The position numbers were made by a program, and so were the translations under genes. A DNA stretch of 64,000 nt from the NCBI GenBank assembly GCA_023159155.1, contig JAJNNX010000001.1:3472001-3536000 (forward strand). The letters are read 5' to 3'. The notes under the pieces were generated by a model. It did not search any database, was not told where the DNA came from, and saw only the letters and a program-made list of their open reading frames with translations. This DNA is from Ustulina deusta. Its lineage: Eukaryota > Ascomycota > Sordariomycetes > Xylariales > Xylariaceae. Shown here one piece after another: positions 20,941 to 31,118 of the stretch. Position 1 is the first letter of the stretch. Each line of letters starts with the position of its first letter.

Positions 20941-22851
20941 ATGGCGCCCTCGCGTACATCGCCGCCGATGCTCCGTCTCCTGCCGTTCAGCGCCTCGACG
21001 ACGCCTCTGCAGGCGGCGACGTACCTGCTCGGCATATCGCTCTTCAGCATCTCGTTCCTCGTCTTCCTCAACAGTGCCGTCAGCTTCGTGATCACGGACC
21101 TGCTGGGCGTGAAAAAGGGCGTCGGGGACATCGTCGGCACGCTCGGCTTCGCCGACGAGCTCGTGGCCCTCGTCGCGTGTCCGCTCTGGGGCCTGCTGAG
21201 CGACCGGCTGGGCGTGCGCTGGGTCGCCGTCCTCGGGTACATCATCATCGCCGCCAGCTTGGCCATCTTCGTCCAGTGTCGCGACGTCTACCCCGCCCTC
21301 ATCCTCGCGCGCATCCTGTTCGCCACCGGCGCCACTGCTGCCGCTACCATGGTCACTGCTATACTGCCCGTGCTGACGAGGGATGAGGAAGCAACTGGCC
21401 CGGGTAGCGTCGCTGGTGAAGAAGCCGAGCTTGATGTCGACGTTGGGGACGGGGACGATGGTTGCAGAGTGTTCCATGCCCCCCGCCCCAGTATTGCCGT
21501 CAGTTTGGAGAGCGACGTCACGATCACGCCGGAGCGGTTCAACGAGTCTTCGGCCGATAGCGAAGGGCCGAATTCTTCGCGGCGGGGAAGCAGTGCCAGC
21601 CAAGCGCTCCACTCTGAGGCGCAAGGGGATTCTTCCGCGGCGGACACGAAGGGCAGAAAACCGTCCGCTCTCGCCGGACTCGTTGGTCTATTCACCGGAT
21701 GCGGCGCCCTCGTGGCCCTGATTCTATTCCTGCCCCTGCCCGCGCATTTCTCGAAGAAAGAAGGCGTCACTCCCGCGCAGGCCATCACCGACAGCTTCTA
21801 CGTCGTCGGCACCGTCTCCCTGGCCGTGGCTATATTTGTGGCCTTCGGTCTACGCGGGCTGAGAGGGGAGGAGGGAAAAGGGTGGCGAATGCTGCTTGGT
21901 CTCAAGGACCGGGACTCCACAGCGTCTTCCATTCCCGACGACGACGCGATACAATATGACCCAGTAAGCTACGGGAACGGCAGCAAGCGGGCTCCAGCCC
22001 CGAAACCCCTCCCGTACCGCCACCTTCTGCTTTCGTCCCTCCGCCTCGGCGTCACAGACCGGCACATCGCCCTCGGCTACCTGGGCGGCTTCGTCGCGCG
22101 CGCCAGCACGGTCGCCATATCCCTCTTCCTCCCCCTGTACGTCAACACGTACTTCATGTCGCATGGCTTCTGCCAGGGATCGCCGAATGACCCCTCGCCG
22201 GACCTCAAGCGCGAGTGCCGCGCCGCCTACGTCCTCGCGGCCTCCCTGAGCGGCGTCGCGCAACTCATCGCCCTGCTCTGCGCCCCCGTCTTCGGATACG
22301 TGAACGCGCGCCGCTATAAGGGCGTCAACTGGGGCGTCCTCGTCGCCGCCTCACTCGGCGTGGTCGGATATACTGCCTTCCCGCGGCTCGTGAGTCCCGA
22401 ATTCAAGGACATCGACGGACGCGGCGGGTCTCCCGTCATCTTCCCGGTCGTCGCACTGCTCGGCATCAGCCAGATCGGCGCTATCGTCTGCAGCCTCGGG
22501 TCCCTGGGTCGCGGCGTCCTGGGCAAAGACGTGATCCTTCGCTCTTCTGCGGAGGGGGTGGATGCGGATGCGGATGCGGAGTCTCCCGGGGAGACGGACG
22601 CGTTACTTAGGAATGGGACCGAGGTACTCGTGACGGAGAAGGTCTCCCGCGTCCAGCTGAAGGGCTCCATCGCGGGCGTGTACTCGTGGTGCGGCGGCGC
22701 CGCCATCCTCTTGCTCACGAAGCTGGGCGGATACCTCTTCGACGCCCTGGCTACGGGCGCCCCGTTCTATATGATGGCTTTGTTTAATGCGGTGTTGCTT
22801 GCTGTTAGTCTCGGCATTGATTTGAGGGGTATTGCGAGGAATGGGAGGTAG
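20941..22851 (+). CDS. Major facilitator superfamily transporter, 636 aa
   Basis: Single-exon ORF starting at the ATG right after a purine-rich leader. By eye there are twelve hydrophobic segments in two groups of six: TM1 about residues 25-52, TM2-TM6 up to about 300, then TM7-TM12 from about 375 to 630. The loop after TM2 has GLLSDRLGVRW, the MFS motif A pattern, and TM4 has ARILFATGATAAATMV. A long acidic cytoplasmic loop (about 145-235) sits between TM4 and TM5, which is unusual; a second hydrophilic loop (about 305-360) divides the halves. Substrate cannot be told; I would not assign it to the drug:H+ antiporter or sugar groups. Composition is GC-rich compared with the neighbours, especially at third codon positions. 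The large antisense open frames across it are shadows of this bias. Confidence 0.85.
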   Translation: MAPSRTSPPMLRLLPFSASTTPLQAATYLLGISLFSISFLVFLNSAVSFVITDLLGVKKGVGDIVGTLGFADELVALVACPLWGLLSDRLGVRWVAVLGYIIIAASLAIFVQCRDVYPALILARILFATGATAAATMVTAILPVLTRDEEATGPGSVAGEEAELDVDVGDGDDGCRVFHAPRPSIAVSLESDVTITPERFNESSADSEGPNSSRRGSSASQALHSEAQGDSSAADTKGRKPSALAGLVGLFTGCGALVALILFLPLPAHFSKKEGVTPAQAITDSFYVVGTVSLAVAIFVAFGLRGLRGEEGKGWRMLLGLKDRDSTASSIPDDDAIQYDPVSYGNGSKRAPAPKPLPYRHLLLSSLRLGVTDRHIALGYLGGFVARASTVAISLFLPLYVNTYFMSHGFCQGSPNDPSPDLKRECRAAYVLAASLSGVAQLIALLCAPVFGYVNARRYKGVNWGVLVAASLGVVGYTAFPRLVSPEFKDIDGRGGSPVIFPVVALLGISQIGAIVCSLGSLGRGVLGKDVILRSSAEGVDADADAESPGETDALLRNGTEVLVTEKVSRVQLKGSIAGVYSWCGGAAILLLTKLGGYLFDALATGAPFYMMALFNAVLLAVSLGIDLRGIARNGR

Positions 22852-23725
22852 CCCGGGAAGGAGTGTACACATATGTACACACACGCGCATATATATATAC
22901 TAAAACCTACGCGAATAGGGGTTAGGTGGGCTCTATATGGTTATTGGCTACTTTGTGTTTGGCTCTTATATTGAAAAGGATATATTTGTGTACATATTTA
23001 TGTATCCCTCTCTCTTTTTTCTTTTTTCATTTCTCTTTTTTTTTTCTACCCATCAAGAATTTATACCTAGGTATTTGAGAGCATAAGAAGTTTGCAAAAC
23101 ATTCTGTGTAATCTCGTCGTTTCGGGTATATAAGTAGTTGATACAGGATCACGGGTCGGATTAGGCTCGCTCTTCAGAAAAAGGGCACTAGGTACACACA
23201 TAATAGATAAAATGGATGGAATAATTTATCTACCCCTATGGCCTGCTCCCTGTCTGTTTTGACGTGTCTGCTGTCTCCAGATCCTTGGTAATTGCTTGTT
23301 CGGGCGAAAGAAATCTAAGTTTAAGCGAGCTTACTGACTGGCTCATGCTTGAACTTTTGGTAGGTTTATTTGGTCTAGAGGTGTTCAACCAGCCTGACTT
23401 GCTATGTGTATTACCAGGTTGGCATATCGTTATGGATTAGGTAGGTCTTAATACCTGTAGTATCCTAATTATATCCCTCGTCTCCCATGACAAGCTGTTG
23501 TCATCTAGATGGCGAGGTTCTACCACGCTCGTAACCATTTATCATCACTGCCGTCACCTCTGCATGACTATGAACATGAAATGCTGAATGTATACAGACT
23601 CCGTGACTGAGAGCACATCGTAACAAATTTAATGACTTCATCAGAAGCGCTGCCGGGAGACGTGAAAGCTGGAGATTACGCGTAAAGCATCTATAACCAC
23701 TATGACTAATTAACTATTCCGGACA
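22852..23725. other. Convergent intergenic region MFS / DGAT1
   Basis: The 3' ends of the MFS gene (+) and DGAT1 (-) face each other across about 870 bp. It contains a TA-rich run (about 22890-22900) and a T-rich tract (23005-23047). Nothing coding is seen. Confidence 0.6.
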
Positions 23726-25419
23726 CTACCCTAGCACTACAGGCTCATGTGCACCCATCCTCTTCGACACAGAGCCGTACTTGGCCTGCCAGGCGTAGAA
23801 GTAGACCAAGGCAGCGAATGGCTGTCCGAGTATTGTGAACGAGACCCAGAAGATAACGTTACCGATCAACTTGCCGTTGGGTCCCGTCATTTTCTCGAAT
23901 GGCCGCGTGACCCAGGTTAACGGGATCTGGATGAGCATACCAAAAAAGGCCACGCCTAGGAGGGCATTAGTCAAATTACATTTACACCGGGGAATAGACG
24001 AACCAATGATATTTTTCGTGGGTACGCCCACGAGAAGTTCATGCAAGACAGCCGACACGAAAAACACAATCAGACTGGCAGTGCTCAATCTGTAACCCCT
24101 GCTCACTAGAGGAGAGAATATATGCCTCTTCATAAACTGATATACTGGCTTATTCCAAAGCCGCCAGTATTCTCCCAATCCAGCTGAATTCCACCAGTCG
24201 TCATAGAAGGAGCGGTCACCGAACCGCATGACCTCGGCCAATGCATTTAGAGCTGACTGGAAGAGCGCGAAGAACCCGGCCAGCCAAATAACCAGGGAGA
24301 TAGTCGATAGCTTCAGTAGCCTCTCCACTATGGATACGAAATCGAGAGAGTGCATCTTGTCGAGAGAATTCCAAAGGACCGGAGCGGCATACTGAGCACT
24401 GCAAAACCAAATAAAAACGCTCAAGCACGCTGCCTCTCCAAGTCGCTTAAGAACAAAAACCCAACGAATCTTCTCTGTTCGAGGATATACCGGTTGATAG
24501 ATGAGAGTTGGCGCCCACCAAAAATATGACAAATTGCCCATGGTGATGTTCTCAGGGTAGGGACATGACGCGTATATCTCGGGCACTGCGGCGAGCTCGC
24601 CCTTAACGGGGTGTAGGTAAGCATGTCGCAAGTCTCTGTTCGTGAGAGCATAGGACATGACCTTCATGTACACAATGATGACGTGGAGCTCGGTAATGGT
24701 ACCAATAAACGGGTGATGAATATGGAAATAAACGACCCAACTGTTCACTGCCAAAGCCAAAGTGGCATTGGACAGGTGTGCCTGTCGAATGCTTGCCCAC
24801 ATTGACTGGAATTTAGCCTGCTCGTCCTTCGTCGGACTTGTCGAGCCACCTCTGGAGATAGACTGAGCTCGCGAGATCCGTGCTTGCTTCGCGGCGACTA
24901 ACTCGAGAAGGTATGCGATGAAAAGATGGCAAGGAACTAAGACGTAGAGGAGCAGTCCGAGAAAGACATCTTTCTGTCGGAAGTCATGACACGTCAGGCA
25001 GATTAGATTGCCATACTGCTCGGCACATCAGCACAAAGTCGCGACACTGTTTCAGACCGGGGAAACTGTTACCTTCTGCATATTCTCTATAACAAGTCGC
25101 AGGTTTCCGACGACTATTGCGCGTCAGCTAAGCGCGGCGCTTCGGAGCCACAAGCAATTGCCATACCTAACACTATGACCATTAAATTCCGAAAGCCGAC
25201 AAAACTAGGAGAAGCCTGTGTGTCGTGGCTCAGTGTCGAAGGGCGAGCCCTGGAGTGTACAGCAGCGACATGTCTATATTTCCGGAGGAATGTCTTCTGT
25301 TCTTTCTCGTTGGGTTTCGACGCCGTGTTGATTGTCTCGGGCGGTGTCTTCGTCTCCTCTTTGCGTCGGAGAAAGGCAGTCGTGGAGGCTTCCACGCTTG
25401 TGGCGGTGGCCGAATCCAT
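23726..25419 (-). CDS. DGAT1: Diacylglycerol O-acyltransferase 1 (MBOAT family)
   Basis: Minus-strand exons 25419-25167, 25113-25073, 25015-24004 and 23955-23726 give 511 aa, the usual size. Introns: 53, 57 and 48 nt. The last (24003-23956) has no stop and a length divisible by three, so the frame reads through it. I treat it as an intron because removing it restores the family's continuous HELLVGVPTKNIIG-VAFFGM segment and it has a TGACTAAT branch and CTAG end. Motifs: FYDDWWN (368-374), typical of DGAT1/sterol acyltransferases, and the MBOAT active-site His423 in AVLHELLVG. Many membrane segments follow a hydrophilic N-terminus of about 75 residues. Known reaction: acyl-CoA + diacylglycerol to triacylglycerol in the ER. 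An in-frame upstream ATG (25512) would add 31 residues, encoded by a tetranucleotide repeat, so I prefer 25419. Confidence 0.9.
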
Positions 25420-25436
25420 GACACCTCGCGTCTCGC

Positions 25437-25475
25437 TGAATGAATGAATAAATGAATGACTGACTGACTGACTAC
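25437..25475. repeat. Tetranucleotide microsatellites (GAAT)n and (GACT)n
   Basis: A run of GAAT-type units is followed directly by about four GACT units, just upstream of the preferred DGAT1 start codon. Confidence 0.85.
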
Positions 25476-25514
25476 CTCGATAATTGGAGCCGGGTGTGAC
25501 TACAGGAGTCATAC

Positions 25515-25853
25515 ATGGGAAGGATTTTCACGTTCAAGTGCAGGAATTGGAACAAGCAGAAGATTAAGCACCCGACGCCGGATGAGGTAGATATTATATA
25601 AGAAGACTGGCAAGGCGTTAGTCGAAGTTTGGTGATTAAGTTCGGTCCTATGCTAGATAGGCAGGGAACAGACAGTAGAGGTAGAGCTTTGATCCCGGAA
25701 CGTCCTTTTTCTCTGGAGTTTTCTCAAGAGAACATGTACCCTGAACTCAATGCGAAGGGAGAATGGAGCCAGAAACCAAAGAAGTATGAATACACAGTAG
25801 GTAGCAAGCCCATTGATGTCTCTACCGTAAATTTGGGAGACTATGAGATGTAG
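25515..25853 (+). pseudogene. Fragmentary ORFs between DGAT1 and PFS2 (uncertain)
   Basis: An ATG at 25515 opens 28 codons (MGRIFTFKCRNWNKQ..) ending at TAA 25599-25601. In a second frame an open stretch runs to TAG 25853, with protein-like composition (ERPFSLEFSQENMYP, KKYEYTVGSKPIDV) but no good start. They could not be joined by a frame-keeping intron. I do not recognise the family. It may be a decayed small gene or noise. Confidence 0.2.
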
Positions 25854-27137
25854 GACAATATTATGATGATCATAATGATGGGTGGCAGAGGGTGGGTAGA
25901 AAGGGAGATATTTTGGATGGAGTGGTCTTGATAAGAAAGTCAACGGTTAAGCTAGGTAGTCCATATCGAAAGTATCTAGTCAGACAAGCAAGGGATCCGA
26001 TAGGAGGAGTGTATACTACCGAGCCGGCGTGGACGCAACATTTAGAGCAACTTGAGCTAGGTAGGTAGGTATTAAAGTAGGTACGTAGGTGGCTACCTAG
26101 TGTAGTTCGCCTCTCTTCCCTTGACACTGACATCAGCAAGTATCTGTGTGGGACTTGGACTATGCGGAAAGGAGATAGAGGGGCAGAAATCATATTACCA
26201 TATTCGGATTAGCGTCTAGAAACGCATACCTTGCATACATAACGCCATGACACGCCACGGGAAACTGTACATCACCACGCATCATAACCATCTATCGGTT
26301 CTGCGAGGGAGCTGCATGTTCTGCATGCTATTGATGCGCCTGTTTTTGCTTGATGGTGGCGTTACCTCGATATCTTACATAGGTACCGGTCTGGCACAGA
26401 GCACTCTAAAACATTATCTCGAACTTATTAATATGCCACAACTACTAGCGTACACAGGTAACTGTGCCGAGGTTTCAATATCTTGCGCGACTAGGGTTAT
26501 CAATTTTGCTACAGGGATTTAGTAGATGTTTCCGAGGTGCAACTTGTTCCGGATACATACAGTCGAGCAGGTATTGTTAAGAAGGTGGGAGCATAGTATC
26601 GAGATACCTACATAGTGTACCTACTAGTACTCTCGGACGGGGAACTCGATAACCACATGAGTAACATGTGAAAATGGGACTTAGAAAAAACGTATCCAAG
26701 TACCTGTAGGTAGGTGCACTTACACATCCCGAGGTAGCTTTGGGGAATTGCTGTGGAGCTTTTTAAAAAAACAACAAAAACAACAACAATGCCTTCCTTA
26801 AATGTAACTGTTTTAGGTATTGTCACGTACGATTGGACTTCGCCTCGGGATTTCACTGGCGCACAGCCACATCACATTAGTCTCGATAGTCTTCCTTCAC
26901 CAGCCACTGTGCAACGCAGCGCCTAGGCATAGTGGCTGAACGCTTCTGTGTTCTGTCCTGCATGCGACAGTCTTTGTGTTTCTTGGCATCATTCAATCCA
27001 TCAGGTCATCTTCGCCATCTACAATACACCATCCGGCACCCGGTTCTCGCCCCTTTGTCGCATTTCAGAGCTTTAGATAGCGTACGAGCATATTTATTAC
27101 CAATTACATTGATACGAAGGGATATTTAGCCATCACC
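25854..27137. other. Intergenic region upstream of PFS2
   Basis: No supported gene. It contains a dense set of GGTAGGTA/GGTACGTAGG motifs (26057-26100 and 26702-26715) and the promoter of PFS2. Confidence 0.5.
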
Positions 27138-29259
27138 ATGGCTTACGAGCCGCGTGGGGACCATGGCGGGTCTGGTCCTTCACATGAAGGCGGTTACGTG
27201 AGGGCTAGAGGTCGCCGTAAGTGCTCTGCTCTCATTTTATCAAGCCCTACAAGCCGATGTTTACGAGGTTGGGATGCGTATCGTGGCCGCTGGGGTTCTT
27301 GCTATGCAACCGTACTCACGAGGCTCGGGAGACGCTGCTTGTGACGGCTCTTTTTCTCCGAGCTACCATCCTTTCGTCTTCCCCCTAATATCATGTCTCC
27401 TCCTTCTTCAATTGTCCAAGCTCGTTGTTGACGCCCAAGCGACCTAGGCCCTGTGACTGACTATGGCTCCACGATGGCACGATGGATGCGTGATCGTCAA
27501 CCACGCTTCAAAGGCTCCTTCAACGGGGAGCTGGAGCGCCCTAGCGCGAGTTATATCGTTGATGTAGGTTCGATTTTAAAGTAATTGAGATGTCCATGGA
27601 TACTGATCCCCGATGCAGATGCTTCCGCCGTTGGCTAGAGTGACAAACCCTGCTGACACCGTCCCTACCAAACATCTACATTCTTCGCTCAATAAAATCA
27701 AGCATCCGGTTAACGTTGTCCGATGGACGCCTGAGGGCCGAAGATTATTAACAGCATCAAGTAGTGGCGAGTTTACTTTATGGAATGGCACTGGATTCAA
27801 CTTTGAGACCATAATGCAGGCTCATGACGTTGCTATCCGCGCCCTGGCTTATTCTCATAGCGACGATTGGCTTTTGTCAGCTGATCATGACGGTATTATC
27901 AAGTACTGGCAGCCTAATTTCAACAACGTCCAGGTGATACAAGGTCACCGTGATCCTGTCCGGGATATCGCCTTCAGTCCGAACGATTCCAAGTTTGTGA
28001 CTGCCTCCGATGATTCGACACTCAAGATCTTCGATTTTGCCGGGGGCGTCGCCGAATCGACGTTACAGGGTCACGGTTGGGATGCCAAGAGCTGTGACTG
28101 GCATCCGACAAAAGGGTTGATTGTATCTGGATCGAAAGATCACTTGGTAAAATTATGGGACCCGCGGACACAACGGTGTCTTACAACCCTTCATGGCCAC
28201 AAGAACAATATCACTAAAACACTATTCGAACGTGTGATGGGTAATTGTTTGGCAACATCGGCACGCGACCAGACAGCAAGAATATTCGACTTACGAATGA
28301 TGCGAGACATATGCCTTATCAAAGGACACGAGAAGGATATTTCGACCTTGGCCTGGCATCCAATACATTCAAATCTTCTTAGCACGGGAGGCAACGAAGG
28401 TTCTTTACATCACTATCTCCTTGATGAGCCAAATACACCCGCTGGTCAACCGAACCATCCAGCCGTGTATGAGAGCTCAGACCCGTTGGCAGCGCCGGCG
28501 CAGAGTATATTTCCAGCTCACAAAGTCCCCTTTGCGCATGACTTTGCAATTTGGTCTCTTGATTGGCACCCGCTTGGTCATATCTTAGCCTCAGGCTCGA
28601 ACGATCGAATAACAAGATTTTGGTCTCGGGCTCGACCAGGAGACACAGACGTGCTCCAAGACAGATACCACATTGGTGAGGCGGCCGCTGAAGTTCAAGG
28701 AACATGGGATCGACGGGGTGGTCGCCGCCAACGACAGGAGGAAGAAGAACAGGAAGCTGAAGATGAGATGGAAGGCCTAGTCGACCAGAAGATGCCACTC
28801 AGACAGTCGGCCTCTGCGTTCCCGGGTCTCCCCGGCTTAACGTTGCCAGCGAACGGCGTCCCACCACCACCTCCACAGATTCCTGGTGTTGGCGGTATAC
28901 CCACGGCAGCGATACCTCCCCCCTTGCATTTCGCCATCCCAGGGCCTAACGGTGGCGCTCCGCCTCCGCCTCCGCCCCTGCCTGGTCTGGATCCTAATAA
29001 TCCTGCCGATCTTGCCAAGATCGCGGAGATGATTCAGAGGTCAGGGTTTCCCCCACCTCCACTTCCCGGCATGGTTCCACCACTGGGCTTTATACCACCA
29101 CCTAACTTCACTGTACCGCCTGGCTTTCCACCTCCTCCCCAGGTGCCTTCAGCTGCCGATATGGCGAGTGATGCGGCCCGTAGAAGAGCGCCTTTACCTA
29201 GCCAGGAAGAAAGTCTACGTATGGAACAGAAGAAAGGAAACTACACTCGAGTTAGATAG
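27138..29259 (+). CDS. PFS2: Polyadenylation factor subunit 2 (Pfs2/WDR33-type)
   Basis: Exons 27138-27216, 27448-27563 and 27619-29259 give 611 aa, with introns of 231 and 55 nt. Exon 2 encodes the family signature [14 protein letters not shown] followed by [17 protein letters not shown], which crosses the second intron. Seven WD40-type repeats follow, about residues 88-398; GH..WD units such as [20 protein letters not shown] and [10 protein letters not shown] are plain. After an acidic Glu-rich stretch (about 433-450) the C-terminus is Pro/Gly-rich ([16 protein letters not shown] and similar). Family knowledge: Pfs2 is a scaffold of the cleavage and polyadenylation factor that helps recognise the poly(A) signal in the nucleus, as WDR33 does in animals. 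Length and architecture are normal for filamentous fungi. Confidence 0.92.
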
Positions 29260-30011
29260 GACTAGTGCCCTTCGGGTAAAGAGATGCCGCTTCCCAAACA
29301 TTATGGTAGATGAAGTTGGATTGCTGGGTCATTTTTTCTGAACGCCTCGAAGCCGTTGCGTAGATAGTATTGCTTATGCGCATGCTCACCTTTCCGCAGG
29401 GTGATTATTGGCACTGAAGAAAAGCCAGACGAGGACGTAATTGTATGATTAGTAGAACTCACTGGAAGTAATATCTAGGTCCCCGAGGTCGTTTCGAAAA
29501 GGCGTTGGGAGCAATGAGGCTGATGGAAATCGAATGGTCAAAGTGCTAGGGGTAAAACTCATTTTGTGGCGAGCCCTTTTTACCCCCCTACCACTTGTCT
29601 CATCTGGCTAGACAGGATAACCGTTACTATTCATGTGCCTAGCCAGAGACATTAGGAGTGAGTTGGTGTTGAGATGGCGGTTTCCCCCGAGCTGTGCTAC
29701 AACTGAAGGGACCTAGTGCTGCGATGGTGCATGTACTATTGATACTGCGGAACGCAATGAGATGCTATGTTATGCTATGCTACCTATGCTAAGTCCAATC
29801 GTGCCTCTGCCTGGGTGTTTAGTATTATGAAAATATCGTCCTATTAAGTTAGATACCTAAGTACATAATTATTACACCTTTATGCAATGAACCCCGCTAT
29901 CCACCAGGAACCCAATGCGCTAAACCTTGAGGTATCCGTATGTTGTTGGATGATGTACAAGATGGTTTTATATTCATATACATGATTTCGATCCTTTATA
30001 CTTTATCTTGA
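29260..30011. other. Convergent intergenic region PFS2 / NUC1
   Basis: About 750 bp between two 3' ends. It contains short repeats of the ATGCTATG type (about 29761-29790). Nothing coding is seen. Confidence 0.6.
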
Positions 30012-31118
30012 TTATCTCTGTCCACTAGACCCTTTAGCAAGCGCCCCAGCATTCGGGCCTGACTTGAACGCTTTCTGTTTCTCGGCGTAGTCCTTAATGA
30101 CGAGTGCGCAACTCGCGTCAGCGCACAGACGCTTCCGTCGCTGGGTAGGTAGCTTTGAAGCAAACTCGAGGCCGCTCGCACGCTCCACGGCCTCGATAGG
30201 AACCTCAAAATCGGCAAGTGGCTTCTCGTTGGGGATGGGCGCATTGGGGAGGACGAAGGCGCCAATGGCGACCTTGCCCGTACCAGGCGAGCCCGAGCCG
30301 TCCTCCTCGGCAAAGATGACCTTGTAGAAGTGCGTGGGCACGGCAACGTTAGGTGGGTTGCCGATGACCTCGTATTTAACGTACCACTTGTTATCTGCCG
30401 GGTCACGCTTTGGAAGGTACAAGGGGCCGGTGACTATGCGCACGCTTGGGTATTTTTGCGTGAGGCGACGGCAAAAGTCCTCGAAATGGGCCCAGTAGTC
30501 CCGGTTGAAACCCTCGCCGACCTGAGGTGACATGTTGGTTAAGAAGAAGGTCTCGTTCATGGCGCTTTGCGACCACTTCGCGTCGGCGGCGGGAACTTGG
30601 TGGCCCCGGTCGTAGCCTGACCGGAAGTAGTCTTTCAACTTGGCTCTGAACTTTTCCGGCACCCCCTCATCTTCAAGGAAAACACTGTGTTTCCGATCGC
30701 CGCCCTGCACTGCCAGAGACGCGGGGGTTATGTGCTCGATGACCCAGTGGGGATTCCGTAGCCGGCGGTCGAAGGAGGATATCAATGCTTGTCGCGCTGC
30801 GATGTCTGCTACAGGGCCCGGGAACCCATACTCGAATAGGCCGGCGGGGTCGACGGGCGCGGGACCACCCAGAGCAGCCGGAGCCGAGGTGGAAAGACCA
30901 TGCGGCTGATTTGGAGGAGGGAACATTTGCTTCGAGGGAATGGGAACAGGCGCTGAAGTAGCGTGGGTTGAGACGGTGGTTGTGGTTGTAGATAATGTCC
31001 GATTGGCGGTGTCGAGCTTTCGCTCGGATTGCGATCTTAACGAATACATGGCTGCTGTAAAAACGGCGCCAGCTCCTGCGCTGGCAGTGGCAACAATAGC
31101 GAGTGTACTTTTGGACAT
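30012..31118 (-). CDS. NUC1: Mitochondrial endonuclease G-type nuclease (NUC1)
   Basis: Single-exon ORF, 368 aa. The N-terminus has a hydrophobic segment (residues about 6-27, IVATASAGAGAVFTAAMYSL), as in mitochondrial inner-membrane NUC1. A Thr/Ser/Pro-rich linker (40-90) follows. The DNA/RNA non-specific endonuclease domain spans about 95-320. It holds the catalytic DRGH motif (170-173, His173 the general base) and the conserved FFLTNMSPQ and NRDYW stretches, whose Asn residues bind Mg2+ in the family. Family knowledge: EndoG/NUC1 is a mitochondrial DNA/RNA nuclease involved in mitochondrial DNA turnover, paternal mtDNA removal and programmed cell death. The last 30 residues are Lys/Ala/Gly-rich. 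Gene and PFS2 converge; upstream it diverges from the zinc transporter gene. Confidence 0.93.
   Translation of the reverse strand: MSKSTLAIVATASAGAGAVFTAAMYSLRSQSERKLDTANRTLSTTTTTVSTHATSAPVPIPSKQMFPPPNQPHGLSTSAPAALGGPAPVDPAGLFEYGFPGPVADIAARQALISSFDRRLRNPHWVIEHITPASLAVQGGDRKHSVFLEDEGVPEKFRAKLKDYFRSGYDRGHQVPAADAKWSQSAMNETFFLTNMSPQVGEGFNRDYWAHFEDFCRRLTQKYPSVRIVTGPLYLPKRDPADNKWYVKYEVIGNPPNVAVPTHFYKVIFAEEDGSGSPGTGKVAIGAFVLPNAPIPNEKPLADFEVPIEAVERASGLEFASKLPTQRRKRLCADASCALVIKDYAEKQKAFKSGPNAGALAKGSSGQR

Noticed and set aside
20770..21624. Antisense ORF of 284 codons over the MFS gene
   Set aside because: Shadow of strong GC bias at third codon positions of the real gene.
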